DNA from: Acidobacteriota bacterium
GTDB taxonomy: Bacteria > Acidobacteriota > Terriglobia > Terriglobales > Acidobacteriaceae
Reading direction: 5' to 3'
NCBI GenBank assembly: GCA_021819255.1
Contig: JAKART010000022.1
Location: 1 to 13,013, forward strand
Length of the DNA: 13,013 bases
Shown here: positions 1 through 6,938 of the stretch, in pieces
Numbering within the stretch: position 1 is the stretch's first letter
How the letters are laid out: each line of letters begins with the position of its first letter
Notes under the pieces: generated by a model
What the model was told of the DNA's origin: nothing
The model's input: the letters and a program-made list of their open reading frames with translations, nothing else
Databases searched by the model: none
Program-made: the position numbers and the translations under genes

Positions 1-9
1 TTCCGATCT
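1..9. other. Probable Illumina adapter remnant
   Basis: The first nine bases, TTCCGATCT, equal the 3' end of the standard Illumina TruSeq adapter. Read on the minus strand they are AGATCGGAA, the start of the adapter read-through sequence. They sit at the very edge of the window. A nine-base match at a contig end is best explained as untrimmed adapter, so these bases are probably not genomic. Confidence 0.8.
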
Positions 10-610
10 AGTTGACCTCCCGGGAGGGCAGCGCCGTGGGCAACAAACCCATCAGAAGGATTTTCGTTTGCGGCAGGCGGCGTTCCAGGTCCTTGATCAC
101 CGCGTCGATCCCTTCCTCAGTCTGTCTGGCCGTCTGTCCCAAGGCCGTATTGTTGGTTCCGATCAGCAGGATGACCAGCTTGGGGTGAAGGCCGGCCACC
201 TCTCCGTGATCCAGCCGCCAGAGCACGTTGGCGGTTGTGTCACCGCTGAAGCCAAGGTTCAAGGCCTTGCGGGGGACGTAGTACGCGTCCCAGATGGGCT
301 GAAAGTTCTGGTTGGGCGGATCCGCCTTGTCGTAGTTGTTGGTAATGGAGTCTCCGATGAGCAGCAACTGGGCATCGGGCTGGGCGGCCACTTGAGCAAG
401 AATGTGCTTGTGCCGTGCCGCCCACCAACCCTCCGCGAGCCGGCCGGTGGGCACAATTGCAGGATCTTGCGTAGCAGAAGCTTGCGCTGCGGGGGCGGCG
501 TCTGGGGAGATCTTTGTCCGTGCGGCCGCCTGCGCGCCAGAGGGCGCCGGATGAATCGCAAGCGCTCCCAGGAGCGCGGCGGTGTGAAGATGCGGCAGAG
601 AGCGCTTCAT
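8..610 (-). CDS. Secreted SGNH/GDSL-family hydrolase, 3' truncated
   Basis: Probable exported esterase or acetylhydrolase of the SGNH superfamily, resembling the platelet-activating-factor acetylhydrolase IB group. From the chosen ATG the protein starts MKRSLPHLHTAALLGALA, a signal peptide ending near SGAQA, followed by an Ala-rich linker. Block I is GDS with the nucleophile Ser at about residue 88. Block II is GFSGDT at about 120-125 with the oxyanion Gly, and block III is GTNN at about 151-154 with its Asn. The block V Asp-x-x-His is absent because the reading frame ends after about 200 residues, where the family normally has some 40-60 more. The terminal TAG is formed by one genomic T plus AG of the adapter remnant, so the gene really continues off the contig. 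The start at 610 has a good GGAGAG ribosome site. A longer in-frame start at 715 would put 35 residues before the signal peptide and is less likely. It lies about 170 bases downstream of xylB on the same strand. The substrate is unknown. Confidence 0.85.
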   Translation of the reverse strand: MKRSLPHLHTAALLGALAIHPAPSGAQAAARTKISPDAAPAAQASATQDPAIVPTGRLAEGWWAARHKHILAQVAAQPDAQLLLIGDSITNNYDKADPPNQNFQPIWDAYYVPRKALNLGFSGDTTANVLWRLDHGEVAGLHPKLVILLIGTNNTALGQTARQTEEGIDAVIKDLERRLPQTKILLMGLLPTALPSREVN

Positions 611-612
611 AA

Positions 613-618
613 CTCTCC
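613..618 (-). promoter_or_regulatory. Ribosome binding site deciding the SGNH start
   Basis: Minus-strand GGAGAG lies two bases upstream of the ATG at 608-610. It supports the start that places a signal peptide at the very N terminus, over the upstream ATG at 713-715. The spacing is short. Confidence 0.5.
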
Positions 619-721
619 ATGCTACGCCGAAGCCCATAGCTTCTGGTGCTCCGTCCCTGCATCCGGCGAGGGCCCGCGCCGGTGGACCGGCGCACAGGTT
701 CACAAAGAGAGACATCTGATC

Positions 722-744
722 TCAACCGCGCTTGCAGCGGTTGA
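722..744 (-). other. Perfect 8-bp inverted repeat (hairpin) between xylB and the SGNH gene
   Basis: TCAACCGC at 722-729 and GCGGTTGA at 737-744 are perfect inverted copies around a 7-base loop. On the transcribed minus strand the stem is followed by GATCAGATGTCTCTCTTTG, which is not a real U-tract. It could be a weak attenuator or an mRNA processing/stability hairpin between the two genes. I do not call it a proven terminator. Confidence 0.4.
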
Positions 745-779
745 AGTGGGGCAGCATGGGCTCGCGCCTGGGGGCCGGA

Positions 780-2255
780 TCAGCCGCTGATCTGCCGCAG
801 AACCGGATACATCTTGCGATAGCGTGCATAGATCTGCGTCATCGCCGCTGCGTGCTGTGGTTCGATTGTCTCTGCAGGACGCACCGCAGCCCGACAGGCT
901 TCCTCCACCGATGGCCAGGCGCCCACTCCGGCGCCGGCCAGCAAGGCGGCTCCAAATGCTCCGCCCTCTTCGGCCTCCAGCATCTGCACTGCATGGCCAT
1001 ACACGTCGGCCTGAATCTGCCGCCACAACGGACTGTGCGCTCCGCCGCCGCCCAGGCGGATGGTTTCCACCGGGATTCCGAGCTCCGCAAAGAGTGTGAA
1101 GCTGTCCTGCAGCGAGAAGGCGACGCCCTCCAACACCGCGCGGACGTAGTGCGAGGCGGTTGTGGAAGCGTTGATCCCCACAAAGGCCGCGCGCGCATTG
1201 GGGTCCAGATGCGGCGTCCGCTCACCGAAAAGGTAGGGCGCCCACAACAACCCATCGCTCCCCGGCGGTGCGCCGGCCGCCAGAGATGTCATGTCCTGAT
1301 AGGAGAGGGAAGAAAAGAAGGTGTCGCGCAGATAGCGAAGGCTCAATCCAGCTCCGTTGGTCACGCCCATCACATGCCAGATTCCCGGGGCCGCATGACA
1401 GAAGGTATGCAACCGGCCCTTTGGGTCCAAGGTGGGCTTGGCGGTTGCGGCGAAGACAACGCCCGAGGTTCCTATGGTTGCGGATACCGTTCCGGGGGTA
1501 AGGATTCCCATCCCCACAGCCCCGGCTCCCTGGTCTCCGGCTCCGGCGGCCACTGGAGTTCCGGCGGCCAGTCCTGTCGCTGCAGCCCCGGCGGAACTAA
1601 CGCGCGCGCAGATCTCCACCCCCTCGAAGAGCCGCGGCAGCCAGCCCAGCGGGATCCCGGTCCGCTCGGCCATCTCGGCTGACCAGCGCCGGCGAGCAAC
1701 GTCCAGCAGCAGGGTTCCGGAGGCCTCCTGCAGATCCATGGCATACTCGCCGGTCAGCCGCAGACGCACAAAGTCCTTGGGGCAGAGGACGTGCGCGACT
1801 CTGGCAAAGGTCTCCGGCTCATGCTCGCGCACCCACAGCAACTTGGTGAGGGTAAAGTTGGGCAGGGCAGGGTTGGCGGTCAGTTCGATCAGCCTTTGGT
1901 AGCCGATGGTTTCGGTCAGCCAGTCGCACTGGGGCTGTGTCCTCTGATCGCACCAGATCAGGGCGGGGCGCAGCACCTCTCCGCCGGCATCCAGCAGGAC
2001 GCACCCATGCATCTGCCCGGTCAAGCCGACCGCCTCCACCGGTGTGTAGCATTCGGCTGTTTTGGCCTGCCGCAGAACTCCCGTGATGGCCTGCTGCGCC
2101 GCTCTCCACCAGTCCTCCGGGCTTTGCTCCGCCCAACCGATCCGCTCTGAGTGGATGGGAGCATGATCGACGGAGTGCGAGGCGAGCACCCTTCCATCGC
2201 GATCCGCCAGAATGGCGCGGGTGCCGCCGGTACCAACATCAATGCCTAGAAACAT
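780..2255 (-). CDS. xylB: Xylulokinase
   Basis: Phosphorylates D-xylulose to D-xylulose 5-phosphate with ATP, feeding xylose into the pentose phosphate pathway in the cytoplasm. The 491-residue length is normal for FGGY-family xylulokinases. It starts with the sugar-kinase phosphate-1 motif GIDVGTGGTRA. The substrate loop QMHG is at about 81-84, the WCDQRT block at about 101-106, and the catalytic-base Asp in AGAGDQG at about 241. A nucleotide-binding TIGTSGVV follows at about 260-267, and the adenosine motif GGGGAHSPLW is at about 402-411. The QMHG and GDQG motifs favour xylulokinase over glycerol kinase or gluconokinase. The ATG start has a strong AAAGGAGT site four bases upstream. No xylose isomerase or xylose regulator is visible, so the rest of the pathway must lie elsewhere or off the window. 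It may be co-transcribed with the SGNH gene downstream. Confidence 0.93.
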   Translation of the reverse strand: MFLGIDVGTGGTRAILADRDGRVLASHSVDHAPIHSERIGWAEQSPEDWWRAAQQAITGVLRQAKTAECYTPVEAVGLTGQMHGCVLLDAGGEVLRPALIWCDQRTQPQCDWLTETIGYQRLIELTANPALPNFTLTKLLWVREHEPETFARVAHVLCPKDFVRLRLTGEYAMDLQEASGTLLLDVARRRWSAEMAERTGIPLGWLPRLFEGVEICARVSSAGAAATGLAAGTPVAAGAGDQGAGAVGMGILTPGTVSATIGTSGVVFAATAKPTLDPKGRLHTFCHAAPGIWHVMGVTNGAGLSLRYLRDTFFSSLSYQDMTSLAAGAPPGSDGLLWAPYLFGERTPHLDPNARAAFVGINASTTASHYVRAVLEGVAFSLQDSFTLFAELGIPVETIRLGGGGAHSPLWRQIQADVYGHAVQMLEAEEGGAFGAALLAGAGVGAWPSVEEACRAAVRPAETIEPQHAAAMTQIYARYRKMYPVLRQISG

Positions 2256-2542
2256 GGGACTCCTTTGGGTTTGTTGCTGCTCTCTCGCGGCTCCTTAGTG
2301 GGGGAGACCGGCGGGCCGGCTCAGATCCAGCCGAGCGCTCTCGGGGGAGGCCACAGCAAAAGTGTAAAGGGTGAGGCTCTTTCTTATAGCGATTTAATGA
2401 GGATTTTGATTCGGCTCTGTTTCTGCCCGGCGTTGATTTCAGGGATATGGAGGGGGCGAGGGTGGATTTCCCGCGAAGTTTTGCATATATCCTCCGCGTC
2501 CGTGCATCTGTGAGGAAGGAAACGCCGGACAGACGGAAGACG
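2256..2542. promoter_or_regulatory. Divergent intergenic region between xylB and the tolC-like gene
   Basis: About 290 bases separate the two divergent start codons, so promoters for both should lie here. On the minus strand TATAAG (2383-2388) is a fair -10 candidate for xylB, but no good -35 lies 17 bases upstream. On the plus strand AT-rich TTATAGCGATTTAATG (2384-2399) could supply a -10 for the tolC side. The xylB ribosome site AAAGGAGT lies at 2259-2266 (minus). I see no clear operator palindrome, and no gene is evident. Confidence 0.35.
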
Positions 2543-4105
2543 ATGCCCGGCGGCTTCCTTCGACGATTTAGCATGGAAGCTATGATTCAACTGCACCGAG
2601 ACGCGTCATGGAACGCGATGGGGCGGGTTCTTGCCCTTCTGCTGCCGGCGTTGGCCGCTTCGATGGCTGTGGCGCAGTCCGCCGGCACGAGCTCCAATGG
2701 AGGCTCCGCGGAGCTGGGTGTTGCTCTGCAGACGCAGCAGCAGCTCGCCGCGCCGGGGCCCGCGCTGAACCCGTCCAGCAGCAGTTCCTTAGGTGGGATG
2801 GACCCCAGCTTCCATGGCAGCCTGGTGCACGGAAGTGCAAACGGGCAGGTTTTGCCGCTGAGCATGGATCAGGCGATCCACATGGGCCTGCGGAACAATC
2901 TGGGTCTCATCCTGCAAGGTTCCAGCCAGCGCCAGGCGGAGGGCGAGCGACTGGAGAGCCTGCAGTCGCTTCTGCCTACCGTGACGGCCAGCGCCTCGAT
3001 CACCGTGGAGCAGATTGATCTGGCCGCCTTCGGCCTCAAGATCCCTGAGATCAATCCGATCATCGGGCCGTTTCAGGTGGAAGATTTCCGAGCGTTTCTC
3101 AATCAGGATCTGGTCAACCTGAACTCGCTGCAGACCTATCTGGCTTCCAAGCACAACTTCCAGGCGGCCAAGCTGACCGCGCAGGATGCCCGAGAACTGG
3201 TGGTGCTTACCGTGGGCAACGCTTATCTGCTTTGTATCGCTGACCAGACTCGAATTCAGGCTGTCCAAGCTGAGTTGGCCAGCTCCAAGCTCTCGTTCGA
3301 TCAGGCTACCGACGCGCATGAGGCCGGCACCAGCCCCCGCCTGGACGTGCTGCGAGCTCAGGTGGACTACCAGAGCGAGCAGCAAGCCCTGATCTCGGCC
3401 AAAAATGAGTTGGCCGAGGATAAGATTGCGCTGGCGCGCTCCATCGGTTTGCCGCTTGACCAGAGATTCCAGTTGACGGACAGGGAACCCTTCCAGGCGC
3501 TGGATACTCCGGATCCGGAGGCTGCCTTCGGGGCGGCGCTGCGGCAACGCAAGGATCTTGCGGCGTCCGCGGAGCAGGTCAAAGCGGCCGAAGCTGAGCG
3601 AAAGGCGGCGGCCGATGATCAACTTCCCACGGTGAATGTCAATGGCAACTATGGCGTCCTGGGGCGGACCATGGCTCACTCCCATGGCACGTTCACCGCT
3701 GTGGGGTCGGTTTCCGCGCCCGTGTTGCAGATCGCCAAGGTGCATGGAGAAGAAGAGACCGCTGAGGCCCGGCTTGACCAGGCCAAGGCCAGGCTCTCCG
3801 ACCAGACGCAGCAGGTCAATGCCGATGTTCGCGACGCCATTCTGGATATTCAAACCGCAGCCAAGCTGGTAGAGGCAACCCGGAGCAATGTGGATCTGGC
3901 GCGTGAAGCCCTTGCAGAGGCTCAGGAGCGATTCAAGGCCGGGGTTGACTCCAGCCTGACTGTCTCCCAGGCGTTGGCCGCCGATCGCCAGGCGGAAGAC
4001 CAATACATCAGCGCGCTCTACCAGCACAACGTCGCCAAGCTCTCCCTGGCCCGGGCTCTGGGAGTCGCTTCGACCAACTACAAAGAGTATCTCGGAGGAA
4101 AGTAA
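2543..4105 (+). CDS. TolC-family outer membrane efflux protein
   Basis: Outer-membrane channel component of a tripartite efflux or export system; it forms a trimeric barrel with a periplasmic alpha-helical tunnel. The N-terminal region contains a hydrophobic signal segment, MGRVLALLLPALAASMAVAQ, then a low-complexity Gly/Ser/Gln linker. The first OEP repeat begins at LSMDQAIHMGLRNN. The second repeat includes AFGAALRQRKDLAASAEQ. Long heptad-like helices rich in Ala/Gln follow, ending in ALAADRQAEDQYISALYQHNVAKLSLARALG, typical of TolC proteins. The start is uncertain: ATG 2543 has GGAAGA just upstream, 2573 and 2618 are possible and give a more compact signal peptide, and 2447 is also open. 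At about 520 residues it is slightly longer than usual TolC. There is no lipobox Cys near the signal segment. The stop is two bases before the start of the membrane fusion gene, so the two form one operon. Confidence 0.88.
   Translation: MPGGFLRRFSMEAMIQLHRDASWNAMGRVLALLLPALAASMAVAQSAGTSSNGGSAELGVALQTQQQLAAPGPALNPSSSSSLGGMDPSFHGSLVHGSANGQVLPLSMDQAIHMGLRNNLGLILQGSSQRQAEGERLESLQSLLPTVTASASITVEQIDLAAFGLKIPEINPIIGPFQVEDFRAFLNQDLVNLNSLQTYLASKHNFQAAKLTAQDARELVVLTVGNAYLLCIADQTRIQAVQAELASSKLSFDQATDAHEAGTSPRLDVLRAQVDYQSEQQALISAKNELAEDKIALARSIGLPLDQRFQLTDREPFQALDTPDPEAAFGAALRQRKDLAASAEQVKAAEAERKAAADDQLPTVNVNGNYGVLGRTMAHSHGTFTAVGSVSAPVLQIAKVHGEEETAEARLDQAKARLSDQTQQVNADVRDAILDIQTAAKLVEATRSNVDLAREALAEAQERFKAGVDSSLTVSQALAADRQAEDQYISALYQHNVAKLSLARALGVASTNYKEYLGGK
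4094..4098 (+). promoter_or_regulatory. Ribosome binding site inside the end of the tolC-like gene
   Basis: GGAGG (part of GGAGGAA) lies nine bases before the GTG at 4108, within the last codons of the tolC-like gene. It supports the GTG start and translational coupling of the two genes. Confidence 0.7.
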
Positions 4106-4107
4106 GC

Positions 4108-5340
4108 GTGTCCGATCAGAACGAACGTTCGCAACAGCCGGAGCCGATGGAAGCTCCGCCCAGGAACAACTCGAAGAGGAAGTTTATCGGCGTTCTGGTG
4201 ATCGCTGTGTTGATTCTCGGAGCCGGACTCTTCTACTGGCGCTCGACCTTTACCGAGGACACGGACGACGCTCAAGTGGATGGCAACCTCTACCAGGTGA
4301 GCTCGCGCGTGGCTGGCCAGGTGATCCATGTGGATGTGGAAGAGGAGCAGTTTGTCCACCAGGGCGACAGCATCGCCGAGATCGACCCCAAGGACTTCCA
4401 GGTGGCGCTGGAACAAGCCCAGGCCGACTTGGCGAACGCCCAGGCAGCCTATCGCCAGGCCGTGGTGGGCGTACCTATTACGCACGTCCAGACCTTTACC
4501 ACCCTGCGGAGCTCCATCTCCGACGTAGCCGGCAGCGAGGCTGCAGTGCAGCAGGCGGAGGCGCAGGTGGAGGTGGACAAGGCCAAAGTCGCCGCCGCTC
4601 AGGCCCAAGCCATCAAGTCCCAGCTTGACGTGCAGCGCTACACCCCGCTGGTGGCCAAAGATGTGATCTCCAAGCAGCAGTACGATGCCGCTGTGGCCCA
4701 GGCGGCCGCCGACCAGGGCAATCTGGAGGCTGCCCGGCGTGACGTCAAGGCGCAAGAGGAAGCAGTGCGAACCATGGAAGAGCGCCTGGCGCAGGCTCGT
4801 TCACAGAAGTTCCAGAGCCAGCAGAATGGCCCCAAACAGGTAGCGGCGCAGCAGGCGGCTGCGGCAGCCGCCCTGGCGGCGATCAAGGTGGCCCAGGCAC
4901 GAGTGGATCAGGCGCAGCTAAACCTGAGCTACACCCGGATCGTCTCTCCCGTCACCGGCATTGTCAGCAACAAAAGCGTGGCCGTAGGAGAAAACCTCAG
5001 CATTGGCCAGTCTCTGCTGACGGTGGTGCCTTTGACCGATCTTTGGGTGACGGCCAACTTCAAGGAGACCCAACTGACCCATATGCATCCCGGACAGCGG
5101 GTGGATATCTCGGTGGATGCGTTGGGCGGCCGGGAGTTCACCGGCGTGTTAGCGCAGATTGGCGGGGCGACAGGCAGTTCGTTGAGCCTGTTTCCCCCGG
5201 AGAACGCTACGGGGAACTATGTGAAGGTGGTCCAGCGCATTCCGGTTCGAATCAACTTCACAAACCTCGATCAGGAGAACAAGGACTACGCTCTGCGGAT
5301 CGGAATGTCGGTGGAGCCGACCGTGCGCATCAAGGATTAG
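4108..5340 (+). CDS. EmrA/HlyD-type membrane fusion protein
   Basis: Periplasmic adaptor that links an inner-membrane pump to a TolC channel. The 410 residues comprise a Lys/Arg-rich cytoplasmic tail, one transmembrane anchor at about 25-43, and the first half of the lipoyl/barrel-sandwich domain at about 60-95 (SSRVAGQVIHVDVEEEQFVHQGD). A long Ala/Gln/Glu-rich coiled-coil hairpin spans about 96-272. The second lipoyl half is YTRIVSPVTGIVSNKSVAVGE at about 275-295, followed by a beta-barrel domain. The PPENATGNYVKVVQRIPVRI segment at about 363-382 is a hallmark of EmrA-type adaptors, which normally partner an EmrB-type MFS pump. It starts at GTG with GGAGG upstream, two bases after the tolC-like stop codon. 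No pump gene lies on either side. The symbol emrA is withheld because the partner and substrate are unknown. Confidence 0.9.
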   Translation: MSDQNERSQQPEPMEAPPRNNSKRKFIGVLVIAVLILGAGLFYWRSTFTEDTDDAQVDGNLYQVSSRVAGQVIHVDVEEEQFVHQGDSIAEIDPKDFQVALEQAQADLANAQAAYRQAVVGVPITHVQTFTTLRSSISDVAGSEAAVQQAEAQVEVDKAKVAAAQAQAIKSQLDVQRYTPLVAKDVISKQQYDAAVAQAAADQGNLEAARRDVKAQEEAVRTMEERLAQARSQKFQSQQNGPKQVAAQQAAAAAALAAIKVAQARVDQAQLNLSYTRIVSPVTGIVSNKSVAVGENLSIGQSLLTVVPLTDLWVTANFKETQLTHMHPGQRVDISVDALGGREFTGVLAQIGGATGSSLSLFPPENATGNYVKVVQRIPVRINFTNLDQENKDYALRIGMSVEPTVRIKD

Positions 5341-5514
5341 CCCCGATGATCTCCGATTAGCTCGATCTCCCTGAAACGAAGGGGGGCCCCTGAGACTCCG
5401 GAGTGTGGGAGAGGGCCCTGCGGTTCGGGGCGGCGCAGCGGCGCTGCCGGTTTCACGCTCTGAAGAAGGTCCGCTGTTGGGCTCTGTCTTGAGCCCTGCC
5501 TTGATCTCTGTCTT
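5341..5514. other. Intergenic stretch after the adaptor gene
   Basis: I see no credible gene here. The G/C-rich tract around 5382-5390 contains the palindrome GGGGCCCC. A small perfect hairpin, GGGCTC (5479-5484) and GAGCCC (5491-5496), has a six-base loop. CTCTGTCTTG occurs twice (5482-5491 and 5506-5515). None is followed by a U-tract, so no intrinsic terminator is assigned to the tolC-like/adaptor operon. Confidence 0.4.
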
Positions 5515-5524
5515 GGGCTCCGGC

Positions 5525-5541
5525 TAGACCATTTTCCCTGA
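5525..5541. repeat. Left terminal inverted repeat of the MITE-like element
   Basis: Seventeen bases matching 5624-5640 perfectly in inverse orientation. The match extends one more base each side (C/G) if the shared base of the direct repeats is counted. Confidence 0.8.
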
Positions 5542-5623
5542 AGGTGTAGGCAAGGGGAACGACTCCTGTGGGCGTTTTCCTCAATGAAAACGCCACGGAA
5601 CGCCCGCTTCCGTACACCCATCA

Positions 5624-5640
5624 TCAGGGAAAATGGTCTA
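5624..5640. repeat. Right terminal inverted repeat of the MITE-like element
   Basis: Reverse complement of 5525-5541 without mismatch, followed directly by the second copy of GGGCTCCGGC. Confidence 0.8.
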
Positions 5641-5764
5641 GGGCTCCGGCATGGGCTCGGTCGCCCGGCGGACCAACCCCGAGAGACTCACCGGGCATCC
5701 GGCAGACTCACCCGGAAACAGGCCGGCGGAGCCAAGCGGCGGATCAGGTATCAGAGTCCGGCTC

Positions 5765-5820
5765 CTGGCACCAGTCTGCTGGCGCCAGTCTGCTGGCACC
5801 AGACTGCTGGCGCCAGTCTC
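5765..5820. repeat. Four tandem 14-bp units, each internally palindromic
   Basis: Units at 5765-5778, 5779-5792, 5793-5806 and 5807-5820 follow CTGGC(A/G)CCAG(T/A)CTG, the last ending in C. They alternate between an A and a G version at the sixth base. The G version contains CTGGCGCCAG, a perfect 10-bp palindrome, and the A version differs from it by one base. The 14-base period is not a multiple of three, so the array is not a coding repeat. Confidence 0.9.
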
Positions 5821-5874
5821 GTGGGTGCAGGCGCTGTAGGTCCGGGCTTTCCCGAGACTGATTGGGCTCACCTT

Positions 5875-5900
5875 AATTTTCCGCACCAATTTTCCGCACC
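5875..5900. repeat. 13-bp tandem duplication
   Basis: AATTTTCCGCACC occurs twice back to back (5875-5887 and 5888-5900), about 80 bases before the DedA-rhodanese start, in what should be its promoter region. Confidence 0.85.
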
Positions 5901-5981
5901 GCGCGGCTCCAGCCATCATCTACTTCTTTTAAAGAAGAGCCTTCATTCCGGCATTTGGGGCTAGCGGAAAGGATCAGGTGG

Positions 5982-6938
5982 ATGCCTTCGGTTCTTAGCA
6001 TGCTTGTGCATCATACGTATGCTCTCCTGTTTGCCTGGGTGCTGGTAGAGCAAGGCGGTGTGCCGATTCCCACGGTTCCGCTGTTCATCGCAGCCGGCGC
6101 CATGAGCGCGGCTCACCAACTCCACATTGCCTATGCGCTTCCGGTGATCCTGGCTGCCTGTATGCTGGGCGACTCGGCATGGTACTTCCTGGGGAAGCGC
6201 TATGGTGCGCGCGTATTGAACGCTCTCTGCCACCTCTCACTGGAAGCCGCCACCTGCGTTGAGCGCACGCAGGGGACGGTGAGCCGGCGCGGAGCCGTTA
6301 CCCTGCTTTTTGCCAAGTTTGTGCCGGGTCTCAACACAGTAGCGCCTCCCATCATTGGCCAGGTCCGCATTCCTTACCTGACCTTTGCGGCCTATGACAT
6401 GGCCGGCTCGCTTGCCTGGGGTGGCGCCTGGCTCCTTGCGGGACGATTTTTCGGAGATCTTGCCAAAAGGAGCAGCGAGTTCTTTGCCATGCTCGGCCGT
6501 TTCGGCGTCGCGCTGGTGTTCTTTGCGGTCATCAGTCTGGTGGTCTATCGAGTTCTCAAACGCCGCCAGTTTCTGGATCAGTTGAAGGGTCTGCGTCTGG
6601 AGCCGCTGCAGTTGATGGAGATGATTGCAGAGGCTGAGCGCGACGGCCTCGATCGCCCCTTCATCGTTGATCTGCGCCATCCTCTGGATGTCCTGGCCGA
6701 CCCTCTGATTCTGCCCGGCGCCCTGCGCATCGGTCCGGATGAGCTCAAGCAACGGCGCGAGATCATTCCCAGTGACCGCGACATCGTCCTCTACTGCACT
6801 TGCCCCAGCGAAGAGACCAGCGCAAAGGTAGCCCTGGAGTTGCATCGCCTGGGCGTTCAACGCGTGCGTCCTCTCCGTGGCGGCTTGCAGGGATGGAAGG
6901 ATGCCGGCTATCCCGTAGAAGCGATCGCCTCCTTGTAA
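5982..6938 (+). CDS. DedA-family membrane protein fused to a rhodanese-like domain
   Basis: The N-terminal two-thirds (about residues 6-195) is a DedA/SNARE-associated domain. It has hydrophobic segments, the re-entrant QGGVPIPTVPLFIAAGA region, GDSAWYFLGKRYG, and FAKFVPGLNTVAPPIIG at about 110-126. DedA proteins are inner-membrane proteins linked to proton-motive-force maintenance and lipid-carrier flipping. The C-terminal third (about 220-312) is a rhodanese-like domain: FIVDLRHPLDV, then the active-site loop YCTCPSEETSAKVA with the candidate catalytic Cys at about residue 272, and the closing VRPLRGGLQGWKDAGYPVE. Rhodanese domains carry persulfide sulfur or act as anchoring modules. The ATG at 5982 has AAAGGA eight bases upstream; a TTG nine codons earlier is possible. 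The gene is preceded by a repeat-rich gap and followed by the redox flavoprotein on the same strand, so a shared redox or sulfur role is possible but unproven. Confidence 0.88.
   Translation: MPSVLSMLVHHTYALLFAWVLVEQGGVPIPTVPLFIAAGAMSAAHQLHIAYALPVILAACMLGDSAWYFLGKRYGARVLNALCHLSLEAATCVERTQGTVSRRGAVTLLFAKFVPGLNTVAPPIIGQVRIPYLTFAAYDMAGSLAWGGAWLLAGRFFGDLAKRSSEFFAMLGRFGVALVFFAVISLVVYRVLKRRQFLDQLKGLRLEPLQLMEMIAEAERDGLDRPFIVDLRHPLDVLADPLILPGALRIGPDELKQRREIIPSDRDIVLYCTCPSEETSAKVALELHRLGVQRVRPLRGGLQGWKDAGYPVEAIASL

Larger units (their letters stand above)
5515..5650. mobile_element. MITE-like 116-bp element with flanking 10-bp direct repeats
   Basis: A perfect 17-bp terminal inverted repeat, TAGACCATTTTCCCTGA at 5525-5541 and its reverse complement at 5624-5640, bounds a 116-bp core. 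Immediately outside, GGGCTCCGGC occurs at 5515-5524 and again at 5641-5650, exactly abutting the inverted repeats, as a target-site duplication would. The interior is an imperfect palindrome with a central perfect stem GGCGTTTTC/GAAAACGCC (5571-5579 and 5586-5594). It is too short to encode a transposase. This is the structure of a miniature inverted-repeat transposable element or a REP-like hairpin unit. No parent element is in the window. Confidence 0.65.

Noticed and set aside
2789..4027. Long minus-strand open frame of about 412 codons antisense to the tolC-like gene
   Set aside because: It mirrors a well-supported TolC gene, has no recognisable domain, and long antisense frames are expected in GC-rich coding DNA.
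5382..5440. Possible intrinsic terminator after the adaptor gene (GGGGCCCC and neighbouring G/C runs)
   Set aside because: No stem followed by a U-tract could be drawn; the palindrome has no loop.
5765..5820. CRISPR array
   Set aside because: The 14-bp units are directly adjacent with no spacers, and no cas gene is present.
5568..5964. Small plus-strand open frames running through the MITE-like element and 14-bp repeats
   Set aside because: They translate palindromic and tandem repeats into low-complexity residues with no ribosome site or family resemblance.
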